A program made the position numbers and the translations under genes. DNA of 64,000 bases from Chromatiales bacterium. Its GTDB lineage: Bacteria; Pseudomonadota; Gammaproteobacteria; UBA6429. The notes beneath the pieces were generated by a model. It did not search any database and was not told where the DNA came from. It saw only the letters and a list, made by a program, of their open reading frames with translations. The stretch is taken from assembly GCA_027076405.1 (NCBI GenBank), contig JALTJN010000362.1:682001-746000 (forward strand). The letters are read 5' to 3'. Below, in pieces: positions 36,988-46,001 of this stretch. The number at the start of each line of letters is the position of its first letter. Positions within the stretch are counted from its first letter, which is position 1.

Positions 36988-38473
36988 TTTAGAAACTTCT
37001 GAATTACCTGTTATGGAGCATTTGCCTTTTGCGTTTGCACGTCGTCATGGCGTGATGCTAAAAGAAAGTGATGTTGACAGTATTAGTGTTATTTGTCGTC
37101 ATTCGTTTTCACCCTCTGTTTTATTAGAAGTTCAGCGTTATTTTCACAAAAACCCAAAAGTACAAGTTGTTGAAGATGATGAATTTGATAGCTTGCTACA
37201 ACAAAGTTATGAAACTCAAACTCAGCAAACAAATATGGAATCGTTTGATGATGAATTAGATTTATCGGGCGTGGCAGAAGCGCTACCTGAGCCGGAGGAT
37301 TTACTCGAAGCTGAAGATGATGCTCCTATTATTCGTTTAATCAATGTGTTGCTGGCACGCGCGGTAAAACAAAATGCATCCGATATTCATATTGAACCCT
37401 TTGAAAACCGCTTGCTTATTCGTATTCGTGTTGATGGTATTTTGCAGGAAGTTATGCAACCCCCTCGTGCTTTGGCTCCTTTAATTGCCTCTCGTATTAA
37501 GGTGATGGCAAAGCTGGATATTGCTGAAAAGCGTTTGCCTCAGGATGGACGCATCTCATTACGTATTGCAGGTCGAGCGGTCGATGTTCGTGTTTCAACA
37601 ATGCCGTTAGGTCATGGTGAACGTGTTGTATTGCGTATTTTAGACAAGCAGGCCGGGCGGCTTGATCTGCAAAATTTAGGTATGGATAACGAAACCTTAA
37701 AGCGGATGGATCAGCTGGTACATCGTCCTCATGGCATCGTGCTGGTTACCGGGCCTACAGGCTCAGGTAAAACGACGACGTTGTATGCTGCATTGGGGCG
37801 GGTAAATAATACAGATAGAAATATTGTTACAGTTGAAGATCCAATTGAATATTACATTGATGGCATAGGGCAAACACAAGTCAATGCAAAAGTTGATATG
37901 ACTTTTGCTCGTGGTTTACGTGCTATTTTACGGCAGGATCCGGATGTGGTGATGGTGGGTGAAATCCGGGATTTAGAAACAGTGCAAATTGCGGTGCAGG
38001 CCAGCTTAACTGGACATATGGTGTTTTCGACCTTACACACAAATACCGCAGTGGGTGCGATAACCCGCTTACGTGACATGGGGGTTGAGCCTTTTTTACT
38101 TTCCTCAAGTTTAATTGGGGTATTAGCGCAACGTCTGGTTCGCTTGTTATGTACTGAATGTCGAACACCTTATCAGCCCGATACCAGTGAGTGTACATTA
38201 CTCGGTTTGGATACTGAAAACCCGCCAACATTGTACCTGCCAAATGGCTGTGAACATTGTAATCAAACCGGTTATGAAGGCCGAACAGGTATTTATGAAT
38301 TAATTGAAGTGGATGATAATTTAAAAACACTCATTCATGATGGTAGCGGTGAGCATGAACTGGAGCAACATGTTCGGCAAACTTCTCCAAGCATTCGTGC
38401 CGATGGTATCCGCCGGATTCTTGCGGGCGAAACATCGCTGGAAGAAGTCTTACGTGTTACCCGTGAAGACTAG
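36947..38473 (+). CDS. gspE: Type II secretion ATPase GspE
   Basis: Cytoplasmic ATPase that drives pseudopilus growth; it docks on GspL. Walker A GPTGSGKT begins at residue 269, Walker B is in DPDVVMVGEIRD, and the His-box is STLHTNTAVGA. The zinc site is formed by CTEC and CEHC. The protein has 508 residues. ATG 36947 is preceded by GAGCAGG and lies inside the gspD end; ATG 36971 is an alternative. It is a paralogue of PilB in the same window. Confidence 0.96.
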   Translation: MTSSQNQPMVESSNLETSELPVMEHLPFAFARRHGVMLKESDVDSISVICRHSFSPSVLLEVQRYFHKNPKVQVVEDDEFDSLLQQSYETQTQQTNMESFDDELDLSGVAEALPEPEDLLEAEDDAPIIRLINVLLARAVKQNASDIHIEPFENRLLIRIRVDGILQEVMQPPRALAPLIASRIKVMAKLDIAEKRLPQDGRISLRIAGRAVDVRVSTMPLGHGERVVLRILDKQAGRLDLQNLGMDNETLKRMDQLVHRPHGIVLVTGPTGSGKTTTLYAALGRVNNTDRNIVTVEDPIEYYIDGIGQTQVNAKVDMTFARGLRAILRQDPDVVMVGEIRDLETVQIAVQASLTGHMVFSTLHTNTAVGAITRLRDMGVEPFLLSSSLIGVLAQRLVRLLCTECRTPYQPDTSECTLLGLDTENPPTLYLPNGCEHCNQTGYEGRTGIYELIEVDDNLKTLIHDGSGEHELEQHVRQTSPSIRADGIRRILAGETSLEEVLRVTRED

Positions 38474-38484
38474 GATAGTTACTG

Positions 38485-39702
38485 ATGAGTGCTTTTGAAT
38501 ACACTGTTCTCGATCAAAAAGGGCGTGAACAAAAAGGTATTTTAGAAGGTGATTCTGCACGTCTGGTTAGGCAACAATTACGAGAGAAGAATCTGGTTCC
38601 ATTAACTGTTTTAGAAGTTAAAAAACATCTGGCCAGTGATAAAAAATCGACCTTTGTTTTAAATCAACGTATAAGCACCACTGAGCTGGCTTTAATGACT
38701 CGCCAATTAGCAACATTAGCAAGGTCAGGTATTCCTCTTGATGAAGCAACCGCAACCGTTGCGCGTCAGAGTATAAAACCTAAAGTTAAAAAGTTGTTAT
38801 TAGGTGTGCGTTCAAAAATACTCGAAGGTCATACTCTCGCAGATGGTTTACGAGATTACCCGCAAATATTTTCTGAGATGTACTGTGCAACCGTTGCCGC
38901 AGGTGAGCAATCCGGGCATCTGGATGTAGTCTTGGAACGTTTAGCCGATTACACAGAACAAAGGCAACAATTACAACAGCGCTTGAAATTAGCATTAATT
39001 TATCCTGTTATTTTAACCGTTATGTCTATTCTTGTTGTGAGCGGTTTATTAACTTATGTTGTTCCCGAAGTGGTTAAGGTATTTTCAGATACAGGCCAAC
39101 AACTTCCTTTTTTAACCGTCGCATTAATTGCTGTGAGTGATTTTATGCAGGATTGGTTTGTGTATTTATTGCTGGCATTAATTGTAATTTTTGCGGGTTT
39201 TAAAAAACTTATTCAACAACCTGTTTTTAAAAAACATTATCATCAGTTTTTATTAAAGATTCCTGTCTTAGGAAATTTGGTACAGGGTGGAAATTCAGCA
39301 CAGTTTTCCCGCACATTAAGTATTTTAGCAGCAAGTGGTGTCCCGATTCTTGATGCCATGCGAATCGCCGTTAAAGTGATGGATAACATCCCTATGCGAG
39401 AAGCGGTAGAAAACGCCTCTCAACAAGTGAGTGAAGGCAGTAGTTTGTCTGTCACACTGGAACAAAGTGGCTATTTTAATCCGATGTTAATTAATTTAAT
39501 TGCCAGCGGTGAAACAACCGGACAACTGGAACAGATGCTTGAACGGGCTGCAATGAATCAGGAAAGGGAATTGGAAACAACCATGGCCATGTTAATGGGA
39601 CTGTTAGAACCTTTATTGATTGTCGCCATGGGCAGTGTAGTGTTAATTATTGTACTTGCTATATTGTTACCCGTGTTAGATCTTAACCAGCTGGTTAAGT
39701 AA
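38485..39702 (+). CDS. gspF: Type II secretion platform protein GspF
   Basis: Polytopic inner-membrane platform protein of the secretion system, paralogous to PilC. Two T2SSF domains are visible (LALMTRQLATLARSGIP and QFSRTLSILAASGVPILDAM), with membrane segments near residues 170, 220 and 380. The protein has 405 residues. It starts 11 bases after gspE, and only two bases separate its stop from gspH; in most operons gspG would lie in that place. Confidence 0.96.
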   Translation: MSAFEYTVLDQKGREQKGILEGDSARLVRQQLREKNLVPLTVLEVKKHLASDKKSTFVLNQRISTTELALMTRQLATLARSGIPLDEATATVARQSIKPKVKKLLLGVRSKILEGHTLADGLRDYPQIFSEMYCATVAAGEQSGHLDVVLERLADYTEQRQQLQQRLKLALIYPVILTVMSILVVSGLLTYVVPEVVKVFSDTGQQLPFLTVALIAVSDFMQDWFVYLLLALIVIFAGFKKLIQQPVFKKHYHQFLLKIPVLGNLVQGGNSAQFSRTLSILAASGVPILDAMRIAVKVMDNIPMREAVENASQQVSEGSSLSVTLEQSGYFNPMLINLIASGETTGQLEQMLERAAMNQERELETTMAMLMGLLEPLLIVAMGSVVLIIVLAILLPVLDLNQLVK

Positions 39703-39704
39703 AT

Positions 39705-40217
39705 ATGGCTTTAATAAATAAGAAGAATGTTAAAGGTTTTACTTTAATTGAATTGCTGGTTGTTATTGTTTTATTAGGTATCGTTACCAGTTTCGCCGTA
39801 TTGTCGATGGGAACATCAAGCGCTGATCGAAAAATGGAAGAGGAAGCAAAACGACTGCATGCCTTGATCAGGCTTGTGCACGAAGAGTCGATTATTCAGG
39901 CTAAAGAAATTGCCATGGAGATCAATAAACAGGAATACTCTTTTCTGGAATATAAAAACAAAAAATGGATTCCTCTGGCAGGTAAGATATTTAAAACGCG
40001 CTCAATGAATGAAGAGTTAAAATTAAATGTAGAAGTAGATTCAAAATTAAAAGTTTTCAAAAACGAATATGCTAAATTTATCCGTTTGTATTTTTTTTCT
40101 AGTGGAGAACAAACGCCGTTTAAATTAATTATCAAGCTCAGGGATGCCGGTTTTCCTTACTATCAGTTAAGTGGTGAGTTTAATGGCAAGATTAAACTTG
40201 AACGTATTAATGAATAG
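39705..40217 (+). CDS. gspH: Type II secretion minor pseudopilin GspH
   Basis: Prepilin-like protein with an 11-residue leader cut after Gly, before FTLIELLVVIVLLGI; Glu5 is present. The following segment SFAVLSMGTSSADRKMEEEAKRL fits GspH rather than GspG, which would have the more conserved PNIMG-type continuation and calcium site. At 170 residues it fits GspH. It is thought to sit in the pseudopilus below the I-J-K tip. It overlaps gspI by eight bases. Confidence 0.85.
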   Translation: MALINKKNVKGFTLIELLVVIVLLGIVTSFAVLSMGTSSADRKMEEEAKRLHALIRLVHEESIIQAKEIAMEINKQEYSFLEYKNKKWIPLAGKIFKTRSMNEELKLNVEVDSKLKVFKNEYAKFIRLYFFSSGEQTPFKLIIKLRDAGFPYYQLSGEFNGKIKLERINE

Positions 40218-40602
40218 TCATTGTTTTAAACAGAAAGCCTTTACTCTATTAGAGGTTCTGGTCGCGCTTGCGGTTCTTACATTGGGGTTAGGAACGGTTA
40301 TAAAAGTAGCCGGAACTCAGGCATCGCAGCTTGCTTATCTAAAAGATAAGTCAATTGCCATGTGGGTTGCAAATAATAAGGCGAATGAAATTAAATTACA
40401 GAGCTGGCCTGCGACAGGAACCTCTTCCGGCTATCAGGAAATGGCGAATCAGGAGTGGCGATGGAAAGTGAAGGTGTCAAACACTGTTGACAGGGATTTA
40501 CGTCGACTCGATATCGAAGTTAATCGAGCCAGCGAAAATGGTGAGCCGGTTATCCGGTTTATTTCCTTTGTCGGGAAAAAGAATAATAAGCCTAATACTT
40601 AA
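40210..40602 (+). CDS. gspI: Type II secretion minor pseudopilin GspI
   Basis: Minor pseudopilin that nucleates the tip complex with GspJ and GspK. ATG 40210 gives a ten-residue leader before FTLLEVLVALAVLTLG. The residue before the cleavage site is Ala (QKA) where Gly is usual. Glu5 is present. It has about 130 residues. GTG 40171 is in frame but would give an unusually long leader. It overlaps the gspH stop and has no strong ribosome site, so coupling is likely. Confidence 0.9.
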   Translation: MNSHCFKQKAFTLLEVLVALAVLTLGLGTVIKVAGTQASQLAYLKDKSIAMWVANNKANEIKLQSWPATGTSSGYQEMANQEWRWKVKVSNTVDRDLRRLDIEVNRASENGEPVIRFISFVGKKNNKPNT

Positions 40603-40608
40603 AACAAT

Positions 40609-41232
40609 ATGACTAATCGCGTTAAAAATAGAAATTTAAAACAGGGCTTTACATTATTAGAGTTGCTGGTTGCCTTATCTATTTTCAGTATATTGTCAGT
40701 GATGGCATATGGTGGCTTGCAAACAGTCATTTCTACTAAACAGTCAACGCAAAAGTCAGCCGATCGCCTTGCAGAAGTGCAGTTGCTAATGATGAGAATG
40801 AGCAATGATTTGCGACAAACAGTTTCACGTAAAATTCGCGATGAATATGGTGATTTTAATTATGCAATGCAAACGCATCAACGAGGTTACGGCTCAGTTT
40901 CATGGACGCGAGCAGGCTATAGAAATCCAGCGCATATAAAGCGCAGTAATGTTCAGCGTGTTGCTTATAAATTAGAAAAACAAAAGTTAATCAGGTTGAC
41001 ATGGCCGGTACTCGACAGGGCACAAGATACTAAAGTACTTAAAACTGAAGTTTTATCCAATGTAGAGTCTATTGAGTGGCGCTTTTTAAATAATAAATCA
41101 GAGTGGGTCATATCATGGCCGGAGCAGGAAAATGCAGAATTATATCCTTTACCAAAAGCAGTCGAGTTTACAGTTGAACTGAAGGACTGGGGAAAAATCA
41201 GGCGTTTAATATTATTGGCAGGAAATGCATGA
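40609..41232 (+). CDS. gspJ: Type II secretion minor pseudopilin GspJ
   Basis: Tip pseudopilin of 207 residues. The 13-residue leader ends in KQG, and the mature protein begins FTLLELLVALSIFSIL with Glu5. The later segments (LMMRMSNDLRQTV, EWRFLNNKSEWVISWP) match the GspJ fold and length. It overlaps gspK in an ATGA junction, as expected for subunits that form one tip complex. Confidence 0.92.
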   Translation: MTNRVKNRNLKQGFTLLELLVALSIFSILSVMAYGGLQTVISTKQSTQKSADRLAEVQLLMMRMSNDLRQTVSRKIRDEYGDFNYAMQTHQRGYGSVSWTRAGYRNPAHIKRSNVQRVAYKLEKQKLIRLTWPVLDRAQDTKVLKTEVLSNVESIEWRFLNNKSEWVISWPEQENAELYPLPKAVEFTVELKDWGKIRRLILLAGNA

Positions 41233-42161
41233 GCAATACTTTAACTCATAAAGATAAAGGAGTGGCATTAATTACCGTTATGCTTATTCTTTCTCTGGCG
41301 ACTATATTGGCTGTTTCCATGTCATCGCGGCAACAGCTGGATATACATCGTAGTGCCAATGTTTTTAACTTTGAGCAAGCTTATCAATATATCCTCGGTG
41401 CAGAATCATGGGCAAAGCAAGTATTATTACGCGATAGCGCTGATAATAAAACCGATAGTTCAAAAGATATTTGGGCAACAATATTGCCGGCTTTACCCAT
41501 TGAAGGGGGTAAAATGACAGGTAAAATTGAAGACTTACAAGCACGCTTTAACATAAATAATCTGGTTTTAGATGGGAAACCACAAAAGCTTTATGTAGAC
41601 AGGTTTAAAAGGTTGTTGCGTAACCTTGATTTAAATGAAGATATTGTTCCTGTATTGGTAGACTGGATAGATTTAAATCAGCAGACAGGGTTTTCAGGTG
41701 CAGAAGATAATGAATATCTTAATATGGAGCCGCCATACCGCACTGCGAATCAGCCTATTGAAGATGTTAGTGAGTTATTGTTAATAAAAGGTTTTAAGTT
41801 TGAGGATTATGAAAAATTACTCCCGTATGTATGTGTGTTAAAGTCAGCAACAGCAATAAATGTTAATACTGCTTCAGCAGAAGTATTAAGTAGTATTGCG
41901 AAAAATATAACACTAGAGGATGCTAAAATACTTGTTGCAGATCGGGAAAAAGAAATATACAAAAAACTGGATGATTTTTTTCAGCATCCGTTATTAAAAG
42001 AAAAAAAAATAAAGAAAGAAGGTTTAAGCGTGAGCAGTGACTATTTTCAGTTATATTCAACCGCACAAATAGAACGGATCACAGTAGAATATGTCACGGT
42101 ACTTAATCGTGTTAATGCCGAGACTGTCATGGTTGTAAATCATAGTCGAGGTGTTATATGA
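41229..42161 (+). CDS. gspK: Type II secretion minor pseudopilin GspK
   Basis: Largest pseudopilin, capping the pseudopilus tip. The leader ends in KDKG and the mature chain starts VALITVMLILSLATIL. As in other GspK proteins, Glu5 is absent (Thr here). A helical domain with the segment LEDLQARFNINNL and a later INVNTASAEVLSSI helix-hairpin-type motif fit the family. It has 310 residues. Start and end both overlap their neighbours by four bases. Confidence 0.93.
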   Translation: MSNTLTHKDKGVALITVMLILSLATILAVSMSSRQQLDIHRSANVFNFEQAYQYILGAESWAKQVLLRDSADNKTDSSKDIWATILPALPIEGGKMTGKIEDLQARFNINNLVLDGKPQKLYVDRFKRLLRNLDLNEDIVPVLVDWIDLNQQTGFSGAEDNEYLNMEPPYRTANQPIEDVSELLLIKGFKFEDYEKLLPYVCVLKSATAINVNTASAEVLSSIAKNITLEDAKILVADREKEIYKKLDDFFQHPLLKEKKIKKEGLSVSSDYFQLYSTAQIERITVEYVTVLNRVNAETVMVVNHSRGVI

Positions 42162-43375
42162 CATCTGGTTTTTACTTGTTCTTACCGCTAGAGAATAATT
42201 TAGAGTTGAAACTAAATTCGCTTGAATTGAGCTGGGTTTATGAAAATAATAACAATTTAAGCTTAGCTAAAGGTGTATTAAGCGAGTTTATTCGGGTTTC
42301 ATCGGGCAAAAAAATTACCGTTGTATTACCGGGTGAAGATGTTTTATTTTCACAGGTGAATATCCCCGGGAAAAATATTAAACGTATCCTTCAGGCTGTA
42401 CCCTATGTGCTTGAAGATGATGTGGTTGATGATGTTGATAATCTCTATTTTGCAATCAGAAAATCTAATAGTGAACCATTGGATACGCAATACGATGTAG
42501 CGATAATCAATAAAAATTATTTTGAAAATGTGGTTAAACAATTAGAAGAAGCGGGTGTGCAGGCAGATGTTATTACGGCTGATTATCTTCTGTTTGACAA
42601 TACATTACTTTTTGATGAGCAGAGAGTTGTATTTAACAGTTCCAAACTAAAATTCTCTTCTTCTATTTCAATAGCAATCGCAATTGCAACGAATACTTTA
42701 GCTGATGCTGACGACATCAGAATTATTAATTGTCGAAATACACGTAATGAACTGGAAAATCTAATTCTGGAAAATAATCTGGATCAAGTGTCTTGTAATG
42801 AGCCTGTGCAGCTGTGTTTAATCAATAATTGTTCATCTGCTAATATTATAAACCTGCTTCAAGGTAAGCATAAAAAAAAGAAAGACTGGTCTCAAACCGG
42901 AAAAAAATGGTTGCCTGTTGCAGTTTTATTTTTTATCTGGTTGAGTATAGAAGGGGTTTTATTTGTTTCTGATTATCTTAGTCTGATTAAACAAAACAAG
43001 GCGTTAAGTTCTGAAATTGTTTTTATATACAAAAAAACTTTTCCGAAGTCTCGTCGAATTATTGATGCTAAAGCGCAAATGCAACAAAAGCTTGCAAGTT
43101 TAAAGAAACGAAAAGGTCAAAGTGGACGTAGTTTTACTGAAATGTTATCAAATAGTGCCCGCGCCTTTTCTGCTGTGAAAGGATTAACGATTAAATCGTT
43201 ACGTTATTATGATGGCCGTCTTAATCTTGAAATCCAGATTGCCAGTTTACAAGCATTAGACAAGATGAAAGAACAACTAAGTAATGACAATGGTTATCAG
43301 GTTGAAATTCTAAATGCATCTTCCGGAAAAGAAAATGTGACAGCAAGAATACAAATTACTGGAGCAAAGTTATGA
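42158..43375 (+). CDS. gspL: Type II secretion protein GspL
   Basis: Inner-membrane protein that recruits GspE through its cytoplasmic actin-like domain. The N-terminal half contains the family stretch VVLPGEDVLFSQVNIP and LQAVPYVLEDDVVDDVD. A single membrane segment lies at about residues 250-272 (WLPVAVLFFIWLSIEGVLF). A ferredoxin-like periplasmic domain follows. It has 405 residues. It overlaps gspK and gspM by four bases each. Confidence 0.92.
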   Translation: MTSGFYLFLPLENNLELKLNSLELSWVYENNNNLSLAKGVLSEFIRVSSGKKITVVLPGEDVLFSQVNIPGKNIKRILQAVPYVLEDDVVDDVDNLYFAIRKSNSEPLDTQYDVAIINKNYFENVVKQLEEAGVQADVITADYLLFDNTLLFDEQRVVFNSSKLKFSSSISIAIAIATNTLADADDIRIINCRNTRNELENLILENNLDQVSCNEPVQLCLINNCSSANIINLLQGKHKKKKDWSQTGKKWLPVAVLFFIWLSIEGVLFVSDYLSLIKQNKALSSEIVFIYKKTFPKSRRIIDAKAQMQQKLASLKKRKGQSGRSFTEMLSNSARAFSAVKGLTIKSLRYYDGRLNLEIQIASLQALDKMKEQLSNDNGYQVEILNASSGKENVTARIQITGAKL

Positions 43376-43854
43376 AAGCCTGGTTTTTAGCTTTAACCCA
43401 GCGTGAAAAAGTTATGGTGCAGGGCGCTGCAGCGGTTGTTATTATTTTTCTTGCTTATTTATTACTTATTGAACCAATAAGTCGTCATTACTCTAAAAGC
43501 AGGATAAAACTGCAAGATTCGATGGCTACAATAGAATGGATGCGTTCGGCAGCAAAGGAAGTCAGGCAACTTCGAGGCGGAAAGCTAAGTGCAGAGCGTC
43601 CTCAGGGAAAACAATTTGTTTTAAGCCTGATTGACCGTAGTGCAAGAAAAGCCGGGCTGGCCTCTGTTATGAAACGAGTACAACCGGAAGGTGAGTCCGG
43701 AGTAAGAGTCTGGTTTGAAAACGCCCCTTTTGATGAATTACTTAAATGGTTAGCCACAATAGAACAGGAGCAGGGTTTAACGGTTAATGAGATAAATGTC
43801 GAACAGGCAGAATCGTCTGGTCTGGTTAATGTACGAGTCTTTTTAGAATCATAA
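43372..43854 (+). CDS. gspM: Type II secretion protein GspM
   Basis: Bitopic inner-membrane partner of GspL. A short cytoplasmic start (LALTQREKVMV) precedes the membrane segment at about residues 17-35; a ferredoxin-like periplasmic domain with the segment FDELLKWLATIEQEQGL ends the protein. It has 160 residues, the usual size. The family varies a lot in sequence, so the call rests mainly on topology and place in the operon. Confidence 0.9.
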   Translation: MKAWFLALTQREKVMVQGAAAVVIIFLAYLLLIEPISRHYSKSRIKLQDSMATIEWMRSAAKEVRQLRGGKLSAERPQGKQFVLSLIDRSARKAGLASVMKRVQPEGESGVRVWFENAPFDELLKWLATIEQEQGLTVNEINVEQAESSGLVNVRVFLES

Positions 43855-44642
43855 TGAATATTAAATATCTGGCACAAAAAAATTCACTGGATAAAACAAA
43901 AATTAAGTATGTTTTAATTTTTTTCGTTGCATATGTTTTTTTCTTAATTACTACATTTCCCGCTAGTGTTGCGTTTTCTATTATTTCTTTACCAGAAAAT
44001 ATTAAGTTGACTTCCTTATCGGGGGCAGTCTGGTCTGGTAAAGCAAAACAAATAAAAATATCAGGTATTGACCTTGGTGCTGTAAAATGGGAGTTACACC
44101 CGTTTCATTTTTTGCTGGGTGAATTATCAGCAGATGTTCAGGTTAAAAATAAAAATCAATACATCAAATCAGAAATAAATATTTCATCTTCAGGAAAAAT
44201 TTCACTTGAAGAAACACGGTTTCAGATTGAACTTTCTTCGTTGGCACCATTAACTTATGGTATGCCGGTTTCTTATTCCGGGGCAGTCTCTGGTTATTTA
44301 CCCGTTTCATTTTTTGATAAAAATAATTATGTTGGTCTTAATGGTAAGGTTTCTTTAAGGTCAATTGAGTTAATTTCTCCACAACCTCAATATTTTGGAA
44401 ATTTTACAGTTACTCTACGGGCTGAAAAGGAGGGGGCAACATCAGGTACCATTAAGAATGTAGGTGGCGAATTACTGGTCGATGGTAAGCTTAAACTGAC
44501 TAAAACAGGAAAGTTTAATTTGTCGGCGAAGCTTTCTGCTCGTACTAAAAATAGCTCTCTTGATCAAATGCTATCAATTTTTGGATATAAAAATAAAAGT
44601 GGCCATGTTCAGCTAAATAATACAATTCAGCTTTGGAAATAA
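43854..44642 (+). CDS. gspN: Type II secretion protein GspN
   Basis: Bitopic membrane protein found at the end of many gsp operons; its role is not well defined. It has one membrane segment at about residues 19-40 and then a beta-rich periplasmic part (LSGAVWSGKAKQI, GAVKWELHPFHFLLGELSAD), the pattern of GspN. It has 262 residues. The ATG shares a base with the gspM stop. It meets pilR tail to tail with only seven bases between, leaving no room for a terminator. Confidence 0.88.
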   Translation: MNIKYLAQKNSLDKTKIKYVLIFFVAYVFFLITTFPASVAFSIISLPENIKLTSLSGAVWSGKAKQIKISGIDLGAVKWELHPFHFLLGELSADVQVKNKNQYIKSEINISSSGKISLEETRFQIELSSLAPLTYGMPVSYSGAVSGYLPVSFFDKNNYVGLNGKVSLRSIELISPQPQYFGNFTVTLRAEKEGATSGTIKNVGGELLVDGKLKLTKTGKFNLSAKLSARTKNSSLDQMLSIFGYKNKSGHVQLNNTIQLWK

Positions 44643-44649
44643 ATAATTA

Positions 44650-45999
44650 TTATTCAATCCCCAGTTTTTTAAGCCGGTATCGTAATGCTCTAAACGAAAT
44701 TCCGAGTAATTTTGCTGCTGCCGTTTTGTTGTATTTTGTTTTTTCTAATGCTTTTTGAATAACTTCTTTCTCTTTTTCATGCAGGGTGGGGTCGAGTGAA
44801 AGTTCAGATTCATTATTATGATTTAGTGTTTCATTATTCAGTTCAGGTAATTGTAAATCTGCCTCAGTAATAATATTGTCTTCATGTAAGGTCATTGCTC
44901 GTTCTAGAATATTTTCTAACTCACGTACATTGCCCGGGAAAGAGTAATTATGAAGTGCTTGCAGTGCATCCTCTCCCAGCAAAGGAGTGTCTGCTTGCCA
45001 TTCAGTGGCAATTTTCTGAAGTAAGTGCCTGGCAAGAACTGAAATATCTTCGGGATGATCTCGTAAACTCGGTACTTCAAGCTCGATAACATTAATTCTG
45101 TAGTATAGATCTTGCCTGAACTCTCCATTCTCGGTTAATTCATTCAGGTTCTTATGTGTTGCACTTAAAATACGAACATTAACGGGGATTTCTTGTTGGG
45201 CTCCGACCGGTCTGATCGCTTTTTCCTGAATGGCGCGTAAAAGTTTTACCTGCATGGCGAGAGGTAAGTCTGCTACTTCATCAAGAAACAAGGTGCCGCC
45301 ATTTGCTGCCTGAAATAAACCTTGTTTGTCGGCTGTTGCGCCGGTGAAGCTGCCTTTTTTATGGCCAAAGAATTCACTTTCCATTAACTCGGTTGGAATA
45401 GCGCCGCAATTCACAGGAACAAAGTTATTTTCAGCTCTTGGACCTTGCTCATGAATAAGTTTAGCAACCAGCTCTTTACCAACCCCGGATTCACCGTGAA
45501 TATAAACAGGTGCCTGACTTCGGGAAAGTTTTTGAATTTTTTTACGCGTTTCTTTTATGCTTTCTGATTGCCCCAGCAAACCTTGTTGCGGGTTTTGATT
45601 TTCATCGTTCTCTTTTACGGGGGCATCAGAAAGTTTAAGTGCAGTATTTACCAGGTTACGTAATATATTAAGATCAACCGGTTTGGAAACGAAATCAAAG
45701 GCACCAGATTTTAATGCTTCGATTGCATATTCCATATTGCCATGTGCTGTTATCATGGCGACAGGTAAGCTGGAAAAGTTTTCCTGAATATATTTAATCA
45801 GCTCAATACCATTACCATCGGGTAATCGCATATCGGTTAAACAGAGATCAAATTCATGTTTATTTAATAACGCTTTCGCCTGAGTAATATTTTCTGCACT
45901 AATTGTTTGTATGTCCATTCGTGACAGCGTGATATCGAGCAATTCCCGAATATCAGGTTCATCATCAACAATTATTGCTGTGTGTTTTAGTTGGCTCAT
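44650..45999 (-). CDS. pilR: Sigma-54 response regulator PilR
   Basis: NtrC-type activator with a receiver domain (phospho-acceptor Asp in CLTDMRLPDG), an AAA+ domain and a C-terminal Fis-type helix-turn-helix (TAAAKLLGISFRALRYRLKK). The AAA+ part has Walker A GESGVGKE and the sigma-54 contact loop in the variant GSFTGA, which PilR of Pseudomonas also has. It has 449 residues. It lies two bases after pilS and probably activates pilA from the sigma-54 promoter at 33529-33543. Confidence 0.93.
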   Translation of the reverse strand: MSQLKHTAIIVDDEPDIRELLDITLSRMDIQTISAENITQAKALLNKHEFDLCLTDMRLPDGNGIELIKYIQENFSSLPVAMITAHGNMEYAIEALKSGAFDFVSKPVDLNILRNLVNTALKLSDAPVKENDENQNPQQGLLGQSESIKETRKKIQKLSRSQAPVYIHGESGVGKELVAKLIHEQGPRAENNFVPVNCGAIPTELMESEFFGHKKGSFTGATADKQGLFQAANGGTLFLDEVADLPLAMQVKLLRAIQEKAIRPVGAQQEIPVNVRILSATHKNLNELTENGEFRQDLYYRINVIELEVPSLRDHPEDISVLARHLLQKIATEWQADTPLLGEDALQALHNYSFPGNVRELENILERAMTLHEDNIITEADLQLPELNNETLNHNNESELSLDPTLHEKEKEVIQKALEKTKYNKTAAAKLLGISFRALRYRLKKLGIE

Positions 46000-46001
46000 G
46001 T

